Shown here: positions 1 to 12,800 of the stretch, one piece after another | Position numbering within the stretch: the stretch's first letter is position 1 | Layout of the letters: each line of letters starts with the position of its first letter | DNA from: Hypsibius dujardini | Lineage: Eukaryota; Tardigrada; Eutardigrada; Parachela; Hypsibiidae | Assembly: GCA_001579985.1 (NCBI GenBank) | Contig: LRSR01006226.1 | Location: forward strand, 1 to 31,513 | DNA length: 31,513 bases | Direction: 5' to 3' | The notes under the pieces: generated by a model | The model's input: only the letters and a program-made list of their open reading frames with translations | Databases searched by the model: none | What the model was told of the DNA's origin: nothing | Program-made: the position numbers and the translations under genes

Positions 1-8
1 AGACAGCC

Positions 9-51
<43 letters not shown>
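1..51. repeat. (AGAC)n array at the left window edge
   Basis: Nearly pure AGAC units from the first base, ending about 16 bases from the likely exon 42 donor. Confidence 0.95.
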
Positions 52-67
52 AGGATGGTAAACTGAC

Positions 68-494
68 CGGTTCGATGGAAATCTCGACTGACAATCTCCA
101 CTGTTGGTGACTGTAAATGCTCCGGTGGTTCCACCGTTCCGAAGCTGATGTAACTAGGCAGTTGCTCGGACGAGGTGCGCTCAATCATCGCCAAACCCGT
201 TTCGGAGTCACGATGTCCGGCAACCCGGTGCTGTACGACTACGGCGTCGTCGCGGCGCAACACTCGCTCCTGCATCTCCTCGGTCAGCCGCGGCTGGGTC
301 TTGATCTTTCGCCGCTTCCGGCGGATTTTCCGGCCGTGCTCGTCCTCCGTGTCCGTGGAAGAGGAGTCCTTGCCGGCGGCCCGGACGTGGTGCGTCGTGA
401 TGGTCTCAACGGAGCTCTCGCGAGGCTCCCGAACGATCGTTTCAGTGAGGACAGTCTCCGAGTACTGCCGGACACCGTGCGGCTGCTGGTGAAC
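68..494 (-). CDS. Nesprin-like gene exon 42 (low-end donor uncertain)
   Basis: The frame stays open from an AG acceptor (phase 0) and begins VHQQPHGVRQYSETVL. It has an acidic-to-basic stretch (DSSSTDTEDEHGRKIRRKRR) and one degenerate HH module (VVVQHRVAGHRDSE). Two GTCAGT donors are possible, ending the exon at 68 (phase 1) or 93 (phase 0). Beyond them the frame runs into CTGT microsatellite. The next exon lies outside the window, so phase cannot decide between them. Confidence 0.65.
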
Positions 495-3400
495 CTTCAA
501 AAAAACTTAATTTTTCTAGACTTCTAAACTTAACTTCTAAACTTAATTTAAGCAATTTTCTTAATGCACGTAAAATATTACCAGATAACATTCATAGAAA
601 AATAATCAATTGGCTAATTTTGATTATCAGCTAAGTTTGCAAAATTAAGGCAGCCAGATTACCTTGATGACGTCGTGCGTCACGTAGGGAGCTCGCACGA
701 CGGTCGTCGACGTCGTATGCGACAGGTCGGTCAGCTTCCTCAGCTCCTCCCGATTCCGCGCCAAAGCTTCCTCCGTATGGAGGTGATGCGGCTTGATATC
801 GTGATGATGGTGTTCCTCGTGGGTCTCATGGACCGTTGTGACGGTCGTCTCCTCCTCCCGCGAAGGAGACTTTTTTAGTTTCATCTCCGCCAGCACCAGC
901 TGCACCTCATCACGCGGTTCCGGTGTCGGGCTGGTCAGTTTAGCCTTGGTCAGCGTCACCGAGCTGATCTCATCCACGTCTTCCTTGCTGCTGCTGCTGG
1001 AACTGCTGGAGGAACGCTTCGAACGCGTCTTTTTTGCGCTGGATTTAACCTTGCCGGACTTTTCGGTCGTCTCGGTTGTGGTGATTTTTTTGACGCTACT
1101 GATGATGGGTTTTTCCAGCGGTTTGGTCGTGTGAGATGACGTGGTTTCGGCCTCTCGCACCAATGTCACGGTGGGAGCTTCAACGTGGGATACATGAGGT
1201 CTGGAAAGCAGGAATAAATAAAATAAAATTCGAGCATAATTGGACGGAGCCAGAGACACAAGATCGTCCTGGATTTTGTGTTCTGGGACTTGAGCCAGTT
1301 TTCCTAAAGGAAATCACAAATAAACTAAAGTACTGACCTCTCAACCGTCGAGGCCTTAGTCTCATGTGTCGTCAAGGAAATGGACCGCGGCGTGGGCGAC
1401 GCGGTATGCGAGGACCGCATCATCGCCGTGTCGATCGTCGCACTCCGGTCCGGCGTCTTGAGTGTCTTCCAGTAGATGACATCCTCATAGCTGTATTCCC
1501 CGTCCTGCGACGAGGGTCCAGGTGTGCCGCCTCTTCCCACCTTCAGCTTCACCGTTCGCATCGTGCTGCTCTTCTTCTTCCCGGCCGCTGAGTCCGGGGT
1601 CTTAGAGCGGGAGCCGGTTCGCGAGACCGAGGCCGTGACCGTTTCAGAGGTTGCGACCGAACTCGGAGAGACGGCTCGCTGCCGGGAGGTTGTGGCGATA
1701 TCGGTGGACTGCACATCGCGAACCTAAAAATAGATTGCGAAGCAGTTGATAAATCTTCCGCGAAAGCGAGGAAAAGGTATGCTAAGACACTTTCACAATC
1801 AAGAAACCAATCAATCGACGAGTGGCAGAATAAAAATTAATTCAATCAAGAGTTTAAGAGCGAGTCAGTCATCAAGAGTTCAATCGATCAAGTGATGAAT
1901 AGTCCAGTCAATCAAGAGTTCAATCGATCAAAGTAAGCAAAGATGAAAATAAAGTCAATCAGCCGGTCAGTGAATCAATCAATCAATCTAGTTCGTGCGC
2001 TGGTCGAATAGGCGTACCAGTGTGGCCGGCATAGAGGCAGCAACTGGTGTTTTCTTTTCGTACTCCTCACGCGTAATGATGGTCTGTGAGTGGACTACCG
2101 GGATTTTGGGAGCTTTTCGTTTACTTTTGCCTTCGTCGTCGATGGAAGATTCAGAGGACGAGCTGGATGACAACGAATGGGAACTTCTACGGGATGTGCG
2201 GACCTTCTTGGGCTTCTTTTGTCCTTCCGTGATGACGACTTCTTCGGCCTCGCGAATGACGGTGGGCGTGCCTTCGGTTTCGAGACGAACCTTGTGTTTT
2301 GATTTGCCTGAAAACCGGAGCAGGCAAGTGATGAACAAGAAGGCTAGGCAAAGACCGCAATCAGACCGATCGAGAGACAGAAAACAGCTGCACAGTCAGG
2401 TAGACAAAAAAGAAACTCAGACAGGCATACGGAGAGACAGAAAGACAAATATGTACGGTGTCTGACAAATAAACAGTCCGACAGTCAGACAAACAAACAG
2501 ATACAGACAGACAAACATCAGACAGGCAAACAGAAGCAGACAGACAATCAGACAGACAGATACACAGTAGACAGCAGACAGTGAGACATGCACGGACAGA
2601 CAAGATAAGCAGATAGACAGATAGACAGACAGATAGAGAGACATGCAAGAGACAGACAGACAAAGAAACAGGCATTCAGGCACTCAGGCAGACAACTTAC
2701 TACTAAGGGCAGCTTCGACTTCCGCTTGCTTCACAGTTCGAACCAGTGTAGCCTCTTCAAGGCGTTCCTGAGCATCTGCTTCCGGAGCCCGATAACGTCC
2801 CGCCTCCAACGACGACCCGGTCAATTTTGTCTTAACCGCCACAGTGACAGCCTTGTGTACCGGCAGTTCCGTCTCCCGGACGACTGTTGTCACGGATTCT
2901 GCCAACTCTTCGCGTTCCGGTTCGTCGATATGGTAGGTCATCATGACTGGACGTGCCGACACGCCAGTCGTCACGAGACGTTCCAACGACTTGTGCTGCT
3001 TCACCGGCTCGTGGGTGACCTCCGTCATGGAAGACAGCATGAAGCGTTCATTCTCCACGTCGGTCAGACCAACGTGATGATGGACAACTCCCGGCCGGGC
3101 ACAGCTAACCAGTTCCGGCGATGGTGGCTTCACCTGCGGATGAAATGAATGCAATCGTTTAATTCGTTATTACAAACTAAAATGATCAAAATGATCAATC
3201 ATCACGTAAATCAATCAATCAATTATCCATCATCAAGTAAACGTGATAAACTATATTATTCGTGCACTTATATAAAACAAGATTTAATTCAACTTAATTT
3301 GATATCTGGCTAATTAATTTACATTAAAAATAATTGTATTTATTATTTAATGACAAAATTTATTAAAATTTGTTGAAAAAAAATTAGAGCAGAATTTAAT

Positions 3401-6400
3401 TTCATAGGTTTTAATCTCTACTTAACACATTACTGGATTACTAAGATTACTTATTTAATTTTTAATTCGTTAGTGGATACTTCCTAAATAATAAACCTAG
3501 CACTTACGTGTCGCACCAAAGATGACTCATCGTAAATAGTCTCATGAACGGGAGCGACGCCTTGATGGACATGTTTCGAGCTGGCCACGTGAACCTCCGT
3601 GTCAGAATCCGATTCCGACGAGGAGGGAACGATAGCGACTGGTCGGGCGGCTTTGATTTTGGTGGTTGAGGTAGTAGTGACCGTTTCCGAGGAGGTCATT
3701 AAAAGATCCGGATGGTGATGGACAATTTGGTCGGTTATAAGGACGTCGCTCAGGCCGGTACGGTGCCGAATGGCATCGGGGCGGTCTCGTGCGATGAGGA
3801 CCTCTTCACGGGCGACCGGATAAGTGACCAAGACCGAAGACTGGCTGGACTCGATTACAGGAATAGAAGTGCCTGAAATACCCGTCACTTAGAAAATTTC
3901 GATACAGCAAACATTCAAAGAGACTCAAACCTGCAGAACATGCAGACCGACAGATATGCCGAGAGTCAGACAATCAGACAGACAGGCAGACAGTCAGTCA
4001 GTCAGTCAATCAGTCAGGCAGACAGTAAGTCAGGCAGACAGACAGATTGACAGTCAGACAGACAAACAGACAAATAGACAGACAGACGAGCAGGCAGATA
4101 GACAGAAAGACAGACAGACAGATAGACAGACAAACAGACAGACAAACAAACAGACAGATTTTCTTACGGTTCTTCAAGATGCTGGCTCCTTTCGGTTTCT
4201 TCTCCTTCTCCACTACCGTCGTGGTTATTGAAGAGGTCCCAAACACCTCCCGCGTCGTCACAAATTCTTCCGGTGGTCCAGCAGGAATCGTTTTGGCCGA
4301 GACCACCACGGGTCCGTGCTCCACCGTGACAACCTCTCGTACCACTTTTGGTGCCTCAGACACACCGAACACTACCGTCGGTTCCGGCTCCGCATGAATG
4401 TGTCGTTCGTGAGAAACCGCGACAATCGGATCGTGGACCGTCGTTACGGTCACACGTTCAGCGTACTCCTCCTCTGTGGTCGGTTTCACCTTGTGGACCT
4501 CTTCGTGTTTCTCGTCAACAGCCGTCACCACGGTACCTGCCAGTTGCTCGATGTTGCTGTCCGACATGTGGACGTGGTGATGGATGACTTCAGTCGGGCG
4601 GTCTCGTGGGATGACGACTTCGGTGGATTCAATGTGGCGCTCCACTTCCGTAGGCCGAACGAAAGTGGTCGTCTCTCTGATGACTGGACTGGTTGATCGG
4701 ACCTCCGTGGAGGACGTGTGGTACTTCTCGTACTTTGGTGACGGTGATCGGGTTCGAACATGTGAAACATCTGAAAGAAAGACGTCAGAATCAGGTGTTT
4801 GTCTGTCTGTTTGTCTGTCTTTCTGTTCGTCTCTTAACCTACCCGCAACAGTTTCCGATAGCTCCTCTTTCGACCGAATCCGGGAAATCGATTTCCTCTC
4901 AATGTCCGGCGTGGAAGTCCGTACGAGAGTCACCTCCTCAAAGTTGCCCTCGCTACTGGGGTACTTGGTCGTGTCCACAAAGTGTTCGCTGATTTTCGCC
5001 GTCACCGACGGGCTTCTCTTCCCGTCCCGTGACAGCGATCGCACCCTGGTCACAGTTTCTGTCTTCACCGCCGTCAATGATCGGTCCGGTGAGACTGCTG
5101 TCACCACCGTGTGACGTCCACGCCGTGAAGAAGACGACTCAGACAGAGCGTCGTGGGGTGACTTGGACCGTGATCGGACGACATGCTCGGAGATGGCTTC
5201 CTCCGTTCTTCCAGCGCGACTCCTTCCACTTACAGGCACATTGTCAAGGAAGTCGTCCCGTGCGCCAACGCGGTGTTCGATCACTTCTGTCGGTCGCTCC
5301 CGTGGTGGTTCGGCCACTTCCTCTACCTCGCGCACCAGGAACGTCACCGGAGCGGGCTCAGGCACCACCAATTCAGGCACCAGTTCAGTGACGACTGTGG
5401 ACGACTTTTCCTTTTCTTCTTTACCGGACCGGAACAGACCAAAAAGTCCCTTGGATTTTACTTTCTCCTGTATAATATTTCACAAACATATCAGATTCGA
5501 TATACGCAGTCACAAACAAACAGAGAGGCAGACAGGCAAACAAAGACGCAGGCAGGCAAGCACGCCGGCAGGTAGACAGACAGAAAAAAAGATTAACAGA
5601 ACGACTACAGACAGACAAGGCAGGCAGGCAAGCAGGCAGGCAGGCTGACACACAGACGGTGAACCAAATAGACAAACAGGCAACCGGACAGACGGATAAA
5701 CAGAGTCAGAAAAATAGATAACAGACAGACAGACAGACAAGCAGACAGACAGACTGATTGACTGACTGACTGACTGACAGAAAGACATATAGACGAACCG
5801 TCTTTTTGGTAGTCGTCGTGGCTGTCTCCAGCTGTTGAATCTGCTCCTCCTGGGAGGATTCATCTGCGGAAATTTGCCGGTACATAGTGGCTTCCTCTCT
5901 GTCAAACGACACGCTCTTCCGAACTTTCTCCCCGATTCTCGGTTCGGGGCTGCTAGTCACGGTCGTCACCGTCTCGGTTTCTTGCGTCACGGTCTCGGGT
6001 CGAATGCTCGTGTGGCTGGCCACGATGACGGGGACAGCGCGGTGTCGCTCGGCGATGCCTTCGATGTCGCGGTCACCGATGGTCGTGTGGTGGCCCACGA
6101 CAGAAGGTCGGTCCCGTGGGATCAATTCGGGTTCCTGCTGCGCGACGACGGTTTGGTGGAAGACTTCGCTCACCGGATGAGGCAAGACGATCGGAGTTTC
6201 TCGAACAAACGTTACGGTGTCAGTCTATAATTAACAAAAAAAACACGTGTTAAACTAAAAAAATCTTATTACACTTTAAAAAAATAAATGGAAACTTATC
6301 CTAAACAATGAAAACCTTCCTATAAAAAATCAAGTTAAAAAACTGGAAATAAATCAACATATTAACAGCTGATTAATCTCCATATATTAGTACAAAGTAA

Positions 6401-9400
6401 TGAGATAAATTGTGAAGTTCTGCGGCTACCATTTATATTAATTTAAAAATATGACGAATAATGGTAGCCAGCGTAAGTGGAAATGGTTAATTCTAAATCT
6501 AGTAGAGGTAATCAAAATCCAGTGAATATTTGATGAAATAAACATATACAAAATATACAAAAAAACTTTGTTGTTATAAATCAGTTAATTATTTTTTTAA
6601 TTGATAATACTAAACATGACGTTCGTATTGAGGAGGATTTTTACTTTTAAAAAATGGCGTCTGGTTAATAAGCCCCATTGAATTAGGCCCAGTTACAGGC
6701 CCGATGAAGGCATAACTGTGCTGTGATAAGGCACGCTCCGCAACGCCGAGGACTCCGCCGCGAACGGCATCACCGTCCACATTTTTAGCCGGCCGCTCGC
6801 GTGATCCGCTTTCGCGGTTGCACTCTCTGCACGTTATCTGGGGACTTTCTCCCGAGTGAAGCGGTGAGGGACAAGCCCCCCGGCAGAAAACTCGGAAAGC
6901 CATCAAACCACCCGCCACGGCTCGATTACATTTAAAAGGTTCAGGGAAACCTTATATAGGCGCATTCGAGCGGCATTTCGCGGCGTCTAAAATCTGCACA
7001 TTCTCTTACAAAATTTCAAACAGTAAAAATTGAAATTATGAAAAATCATGCCAACGACTAATTTTTGATAATATTATTGAATGTTTATAAAGGCTAAATA
7101 ATTGACTAAGTAATTAAATAGTAAATAATTTTCAATATTAAGTTGTGCTTACCTTTAAGGTCTCATCGATGCTTCTTTCTCGAACAGGCGTCTCTCGGAC
7201 CTCTGTGCGCGTCACAGAGGACTCTTCCACAGCGGTCTTGATGACTTTCTCCACTTTCTTGACCGGAGCGACAACAACCGGTTCGGTAGTGGTGACAGTC
7301 TCCACGACGGTCGACTCGATCTCATCCACGGATCCCTTTGAGCCTTTGCGCTTAAATATTCCGAAGAGGCCACCGCTCTTTGACTTCTTATGCTCCTTCT
7401 TCGATGTGGACGCTTCAGATTTGCTGGACAAATCGTGAGTTTCGGTGACGATGACGGTCTCCGCTTCCCGCACAAGGGTCTCCGGGGCGTCCTCCTTCAG
7501 ATGCACAGGGTGCAATTCCTGCAGAGGAAGAGGAAAACATTAAATCAGTCCCTGCAATATATTTTTACAATCAATTCGTTCAACAAAATACTAAAACAAG
7601 TTTAAACAATTATTGGCTTAAGTAAGATTTAATTTAAATTAATTTTAATTAAGTTAATTAATTTTAATTTCTACTTAGTCAATCGATTCAATTTTTCCCA
7701 TCGACAAAAATGTGGTAGAACAATTTCAACAACGCTCATCAAAATCATTAAATTTAAATTAAATTTCACCAATAAAATGCTCGCACAATCGATCAATCAA
7801 TCAAACGAACCTTGATATGGATAGTTTCAATAAGTTCCGCTACCGGCACGGACTCGGTGACGACCACCGTCTCCGCGACCCTCTCCACCGTCGGCACAAC
7901 AACCTTCTCCACCACCGGTTGATTCATCGACTCATGGTAAGCATCCACATTCGCGTCTGAGACATGACCTCGATGGAAGACCTCTTCAGTCCGAACTCGG
8001 GGTTCCATCGCGGCATCTTCCAACACGACGACCTCTCGCTGCGAGAGGACCTCTTCCACTGGGTGCGGAATGGATATCTTCTTGGCCAGACGCGGCTTGA
8101 CCGCCGGTTTATCCGTCGTAATGGTCGTCACGACTGTCTCCTCACTGACCACCACTTCCGGGGCATCATGGACAGCGGTCCGCACCGCGATGGGCTGACT
8201 GTGTGGATCGTGAGTCAGTTCTTCCTGGAGATGTTCGTAGGAAGTGACCGAGGGGATATGGCTTTGAATGATGTAATCGGACGCGCCGACGGAGTGGTAA
8301 ATCTCGGCGGAGGGTCGCTCACGCGGTGGGAGGTCCGGTTCTTCCTGGAGGTGCTCAATGTGAATCTGTCCAAAATAAAAAAACTGTCAATTCAACAATC
8401 AACCTATCAAAGACGGCCTGGAAAACCGTCAATCAAGAGCAGATCAACCAATACTTACATGTTCCCTCTGGACAGGAGCCGCAGTCACCACCGTGACCGT
8501 CTCCACATGCGGTTCTCTCAACTGGGCCGTAGAAACCCTTTCAACTTCCGTTTCGAAGTGCGGATCCCGCGTGGTGCTGGACGCAATCGGCAATTCCGCG
8601 TCTTGGTGATGTGTGGTAGTGGTTGTGATCACGCTGGTGCTACTAGTGCTGGACTTTTTCGAGCCCGGCTTCAGAAAGCCGAACAATGAGCCCTTCTTGG
8701 TCTTGGCCGGTTTGGTCGTTTCGTGTCCGCTTGAAGTGGTCACCCCCGACTCGAACGACGAGGATGATGAGGAGGTCTGCGGCACTTTCTGCACTTGCTT
8801 TTCCACTATAACAGACAGAAAGGCTGACATGCAGACAAACAGATAAATAAGCAGCCAAGCATGCAGACTGGCAGGTAGATAGACAGACAGATACACAGAC
8901 AGATAGACGTACAGCTATACAGATATGTAGTCAGGCAGATAGACAGACAGACATCAGGCAGGTAGGCAGATCGACGGACAGACGCACAGACAGACAAGTA
9001 CTCACAGTGCTTCGTGCGGCCATCGTCAACCTCCACCGTGCGAACCGACTCGCTGAAGTCCTCCCGTGTCGGAGCGACTACCGGCGCCACATCTTCGCTG
9101 TAGTCCCGAATGCGAGTCCACAAATGAGTTTCCACATCCGCATCGCCCGTGTGACCGGCATGTGTGACTGCGCCATGTCTCTCCTGGGCCACCAACTCTT
9201 CACGAGTCTCATGTCCCCTGACCACCGTCTCCGCTTCATGCTCCACAGTTCCCACCACCGCTGTAGAGTCCTTCAGCGACAGATAGGGATGGTGCTCGTT
9301 ACTGTCCACCACCACTGTTGGTGCGTGTCTGAGGTAAGATCCTTCCAAATCGGAGTCTCCCATCGAGACGTGGTGTTGGATTGTGTCAGGCCGATGTCTG

Positions 9401-9752
9401 GGAACCTCTTCCACCTCTTCCCGATGGAGGACAACGGGAGCGGCCTCTTGTACGACGGTTACTGTTTCGCGGATCGACTCCGCAGACGGGGCCACCGGTT
9501 GGCGGACGCCGTGGCTGCGGAAGTCGATGTCTTGATCGGTGAGGGTGACATGATGCGCGACGGGGACGGGACGGACAACGATGTGCACATCTTCGTGGTG
9601 GACGGGGCTGGGGGAGCGGACTTGTGTGATGCTGGTGGTTGTCTCCTGCTGGGTTGTATGTACGACGTCTCGAGTGGATTCGGGGGTCCGCACCACTGCT
9701 AACAAAAACAGACATTGTAAAACTGCTTGCCTAAACGCAGACGGCTAAGATG

Positions 9753-9806
<54 letters not shown>

Positions 9807-12800
9807 CCTATCTGCCTGCCTGCCTGCCTTTGTCTGTGGCTAATAGAGATGTATTCTTACACTCAAGAACAGGAGATTCACTGCGCTGCAAGTGATGCAG
9901 TTCCTCATCCGGCAGCCTCACCACCGTTACTGTCTCATGTTTCTCCTTCCGGGATGCCGGTCGGGACGACGATCGCGATCGCGCCGGTCGTGTGTAAATC
10001 ACGTCTTCCTCGAGTGTCTCCTCATTTCGCGAACGAGAATCCGCGCGACTCGGTGCTTTGGTCGTCACCGTACGAATCTCCTTGTACTTGTGGACTCCAC
10101 TGCCGGTTGACTTCTGCGACAGCGGAGATTCTGTCCGCATCTACACGCAAAGGTAGGAATTCCGGTAAAACATATTTAACTAAATTCTATGAAGTAATGC
10201 AAACCAATTCTCAATTTAATTCACACGAATATATAACTAGTAGTTAAAAAACCGATATATATATTAATTTAAGGTAAAACACATAAATAAAATAGTGCTT
10301 AATCCCATTTTATTCTGAGGTGGAAGACGTTTTCAGAATACAGCAGCGACACAAAATCGATGAACTCAAACCGCCATAAAAACACAAACTACTAACAAAT
10401 CTAAACTTATTTTAAGCCTGACCCAAAAATTACCTAAATCTCTGAAAACTCCAAAAATTAACTTTTCTGTTCAATTATTGTCGGAAAATAAAACTACGAT
10501 GTGCATAGCTTTTGACCTCTGTGAATATATAAAGGATATCTGAAATATAAACAAAAATAAATAAAATCTATCTTTAGCAAGTGATCGTACCGTTCGTTCC
10601 GTATGTTCCTCCACACTTCCTGGACTCTTGGAGCGGCTCCTCGTCCAATTCAGTTCGCGCTCCACCGAGCCAGTCGAGGGCGCCGGTGACGGAGTGGACT
10701 TCCGCGAGCCTCGCGACGCCGTCCTGATTTTCGTTCGCTTCGACGTGGTGGATGACTTCTCAAAGGGGATGAAGCTCGGAAGGACCTTCGTCGTCCGTGA
10801 GGTCGACCCAAGCAGTTCTTCCTCGGCCGGATATCCAGCCACGGTGGTCGAGGTCTCCACGACGGCCGGAACCGTCGAAGCGTGAACCACCGTTTCATGT
10901 TCTACGGTTCGTTCCGGCACGGAACGGCTGCGAACGGCGATGGCCTCGATATCCGCATCGCGATGCCCGGGATGGTGGAAGACCTCCCCGCTGATCCGTA
11001 CCCGTGCTGGTTCTTCTTTCTCCACCGTAACGGATTGGACGATTCGTTCGGTCACCTCTGGTTCGACGGTTCGCACGAGTGTGTGAGTCGGTGTGACGGT
11101 GGTGAGGTCGGAAGTGCGAACGACGGTTTCACTGCTGCTGCGTGGTCCGTGGATGAGTTCGCCAACCGAGTCCGTTTGAGCCCGTTCGCGAATTTGAGCT
11201 GTGAACGAGAACGGAGAATTGGTTTTTGTGACGGGCAGATGATCAGCAGATAGACAGAACAAAAGCTGCGCCATCACTGGTTGAAAAAGGTACCAAATTC
11301 CTCACTCGGTTTTAGGGGAAAGAACAGACCATGAGAAACAGGCAAAAAGCCGGAGGAAAAATAACTAGGAAAGGAACATGAAAAACGGGAATGAGACGAA
11401 ACTAAAAAAGGAACAAGAAAGACGCAAACCGTAAAGAAACTAGAACGATGGGACAGACACACACTGGAACAACGCGAACGGCAAACGATCAGGGAAAGAA
11501 TCAAACGGGAGCTGGAAAGTCGTAAAGATATATCAATTAGCTGCCCCACTACTCAATGACAAGGAAGCAAAGGCCCCACTGTGTTTCAGGGGAGATAGAA
11601 TAGACAATGAGGGACTTAGACAAAGTGCCAGGGAATGGAACAAGAAAAAGGGAAGCAAAATTGAACAGAGATTACAAAGTCGCAAAAGAACCGAAATTAA
11701 AAAAAGAACAAGAAAGACGTAGACCTTAAACGAACAGTGACGACGGGAAGATACACACCGGAACAGAACTAACAAGGAGCAGGAACAACGCGAACCGCAA
11801 ACGAAGAGAAAAGGAATAAAAAGGGACCGGCAGGCAAAACGCAACCCGGCAATTATCCAGCATGGAATCAATCAAGGACAGTAAATTGAAAGCGAGCAGA
11901 AGAGACCTAACACCGAACAGGATAGACGCAAACAGGAAACGAACCGAAAAAGGAGCAAACAATCGCGAAAGACACAATCCGGAACATGCTATGTACTATC
12001 TGGCTTGTTACATGTCCTCATTAATGTCTGCTGGCTTCTCGCATCCTGCTTTGCCCGAGTCTGCGTTCCTCTTCTTTCATGGTTACTCAGAAAGATAAAC
12101 AAACAGGCCGAGAGAAGCCTCCTTACCTGGCGTGGTCACGGTGGTGGTTGTCGAAACAACCTCTCCAACGACTTCCTTGTCATGCAGTTCCTTTTCCTTT
12201 TTCTTATCCTTCTTGGACGAACTGAACAACCCCAAAAAGCCCTTTTTCTTCTCCTTCTTCTCCTTCTTCTCCTTCTTTTCCTTCTCGCCCTTCTTGGAGG
12301 ACGCCGTCGAACTAGCAGTGGACTTCTTATCACTGTCCGAGCTGGTGGAAGAGGCTTTCCGTGTGCCACTTGTCGACGGCTGCAGATCCGTTTCGGTAGT
12401 GGTGATGACCGACTCCCTCACAAACGTGGAGGTCGGTCGAGCTGCGACCACAGGAACGGGAACATGCGAGGTGGTCTGTTGAACGGTCTCTTGCTCATGG
12501 ACGATAGTGGCGGGGACCGTCGTCGTAGTGGTGGTGCCTTGCCAAGGATAATGAGTTGCAGTGTCCTCCCCTGAAATCGGGCGGACTAAATAACAGACTA
12601 AAGGTTAAGAGTCCAGGCAGACAGATAGGCAGACAACAGATATACATATAGACAGGAAGACAGGCAGACAGACACATAAAAAGAAACGCACACACAAACA
12701 AACAAAAATATAGACGGGCAAACACACAGACAGGCAGAGAACTAGACAGAGAGACAGACATGCAAACATAATGACAGGCAGGGGAGCAGAAAGACAGAGA

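Larger units (their letters stand above)
6225..7152. other. 928-bp intron 33 hosting the RMRP gene
   Basis: Outside the RNA gene and its promoter the intron is plain AT-rich sequence (6225-6640 and 7010-7152) with no further gene seen. It lies between two phase-0 exon ends. Confidence 0.8.

Noticed and set aside
6610-6918. Minus-strand open frame of 102 codons as a small protein gene
   Set aside because: It overlays the RNase MRP RNA. The conserved blocks and pairing are RNA features, and the frame has no splice link to the host exons.
8613-9702. Long plus-strand frames opposite the exons, such as 9007-9702 and 7964-8689
   Set aside because: They mirror real minus-strand exons, have no splice-consistent continuation and no recognisable protein, and their composition follows from the antisense codons.
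11274-11977. Two or three Leu/Ser-rich minus-strand frames as a membrane-protein family
   Set aside because: They lie in an intron, are copies of a tandem DNA duplication, and their hydrophobicity reflects pyrimidine-rich DNA.
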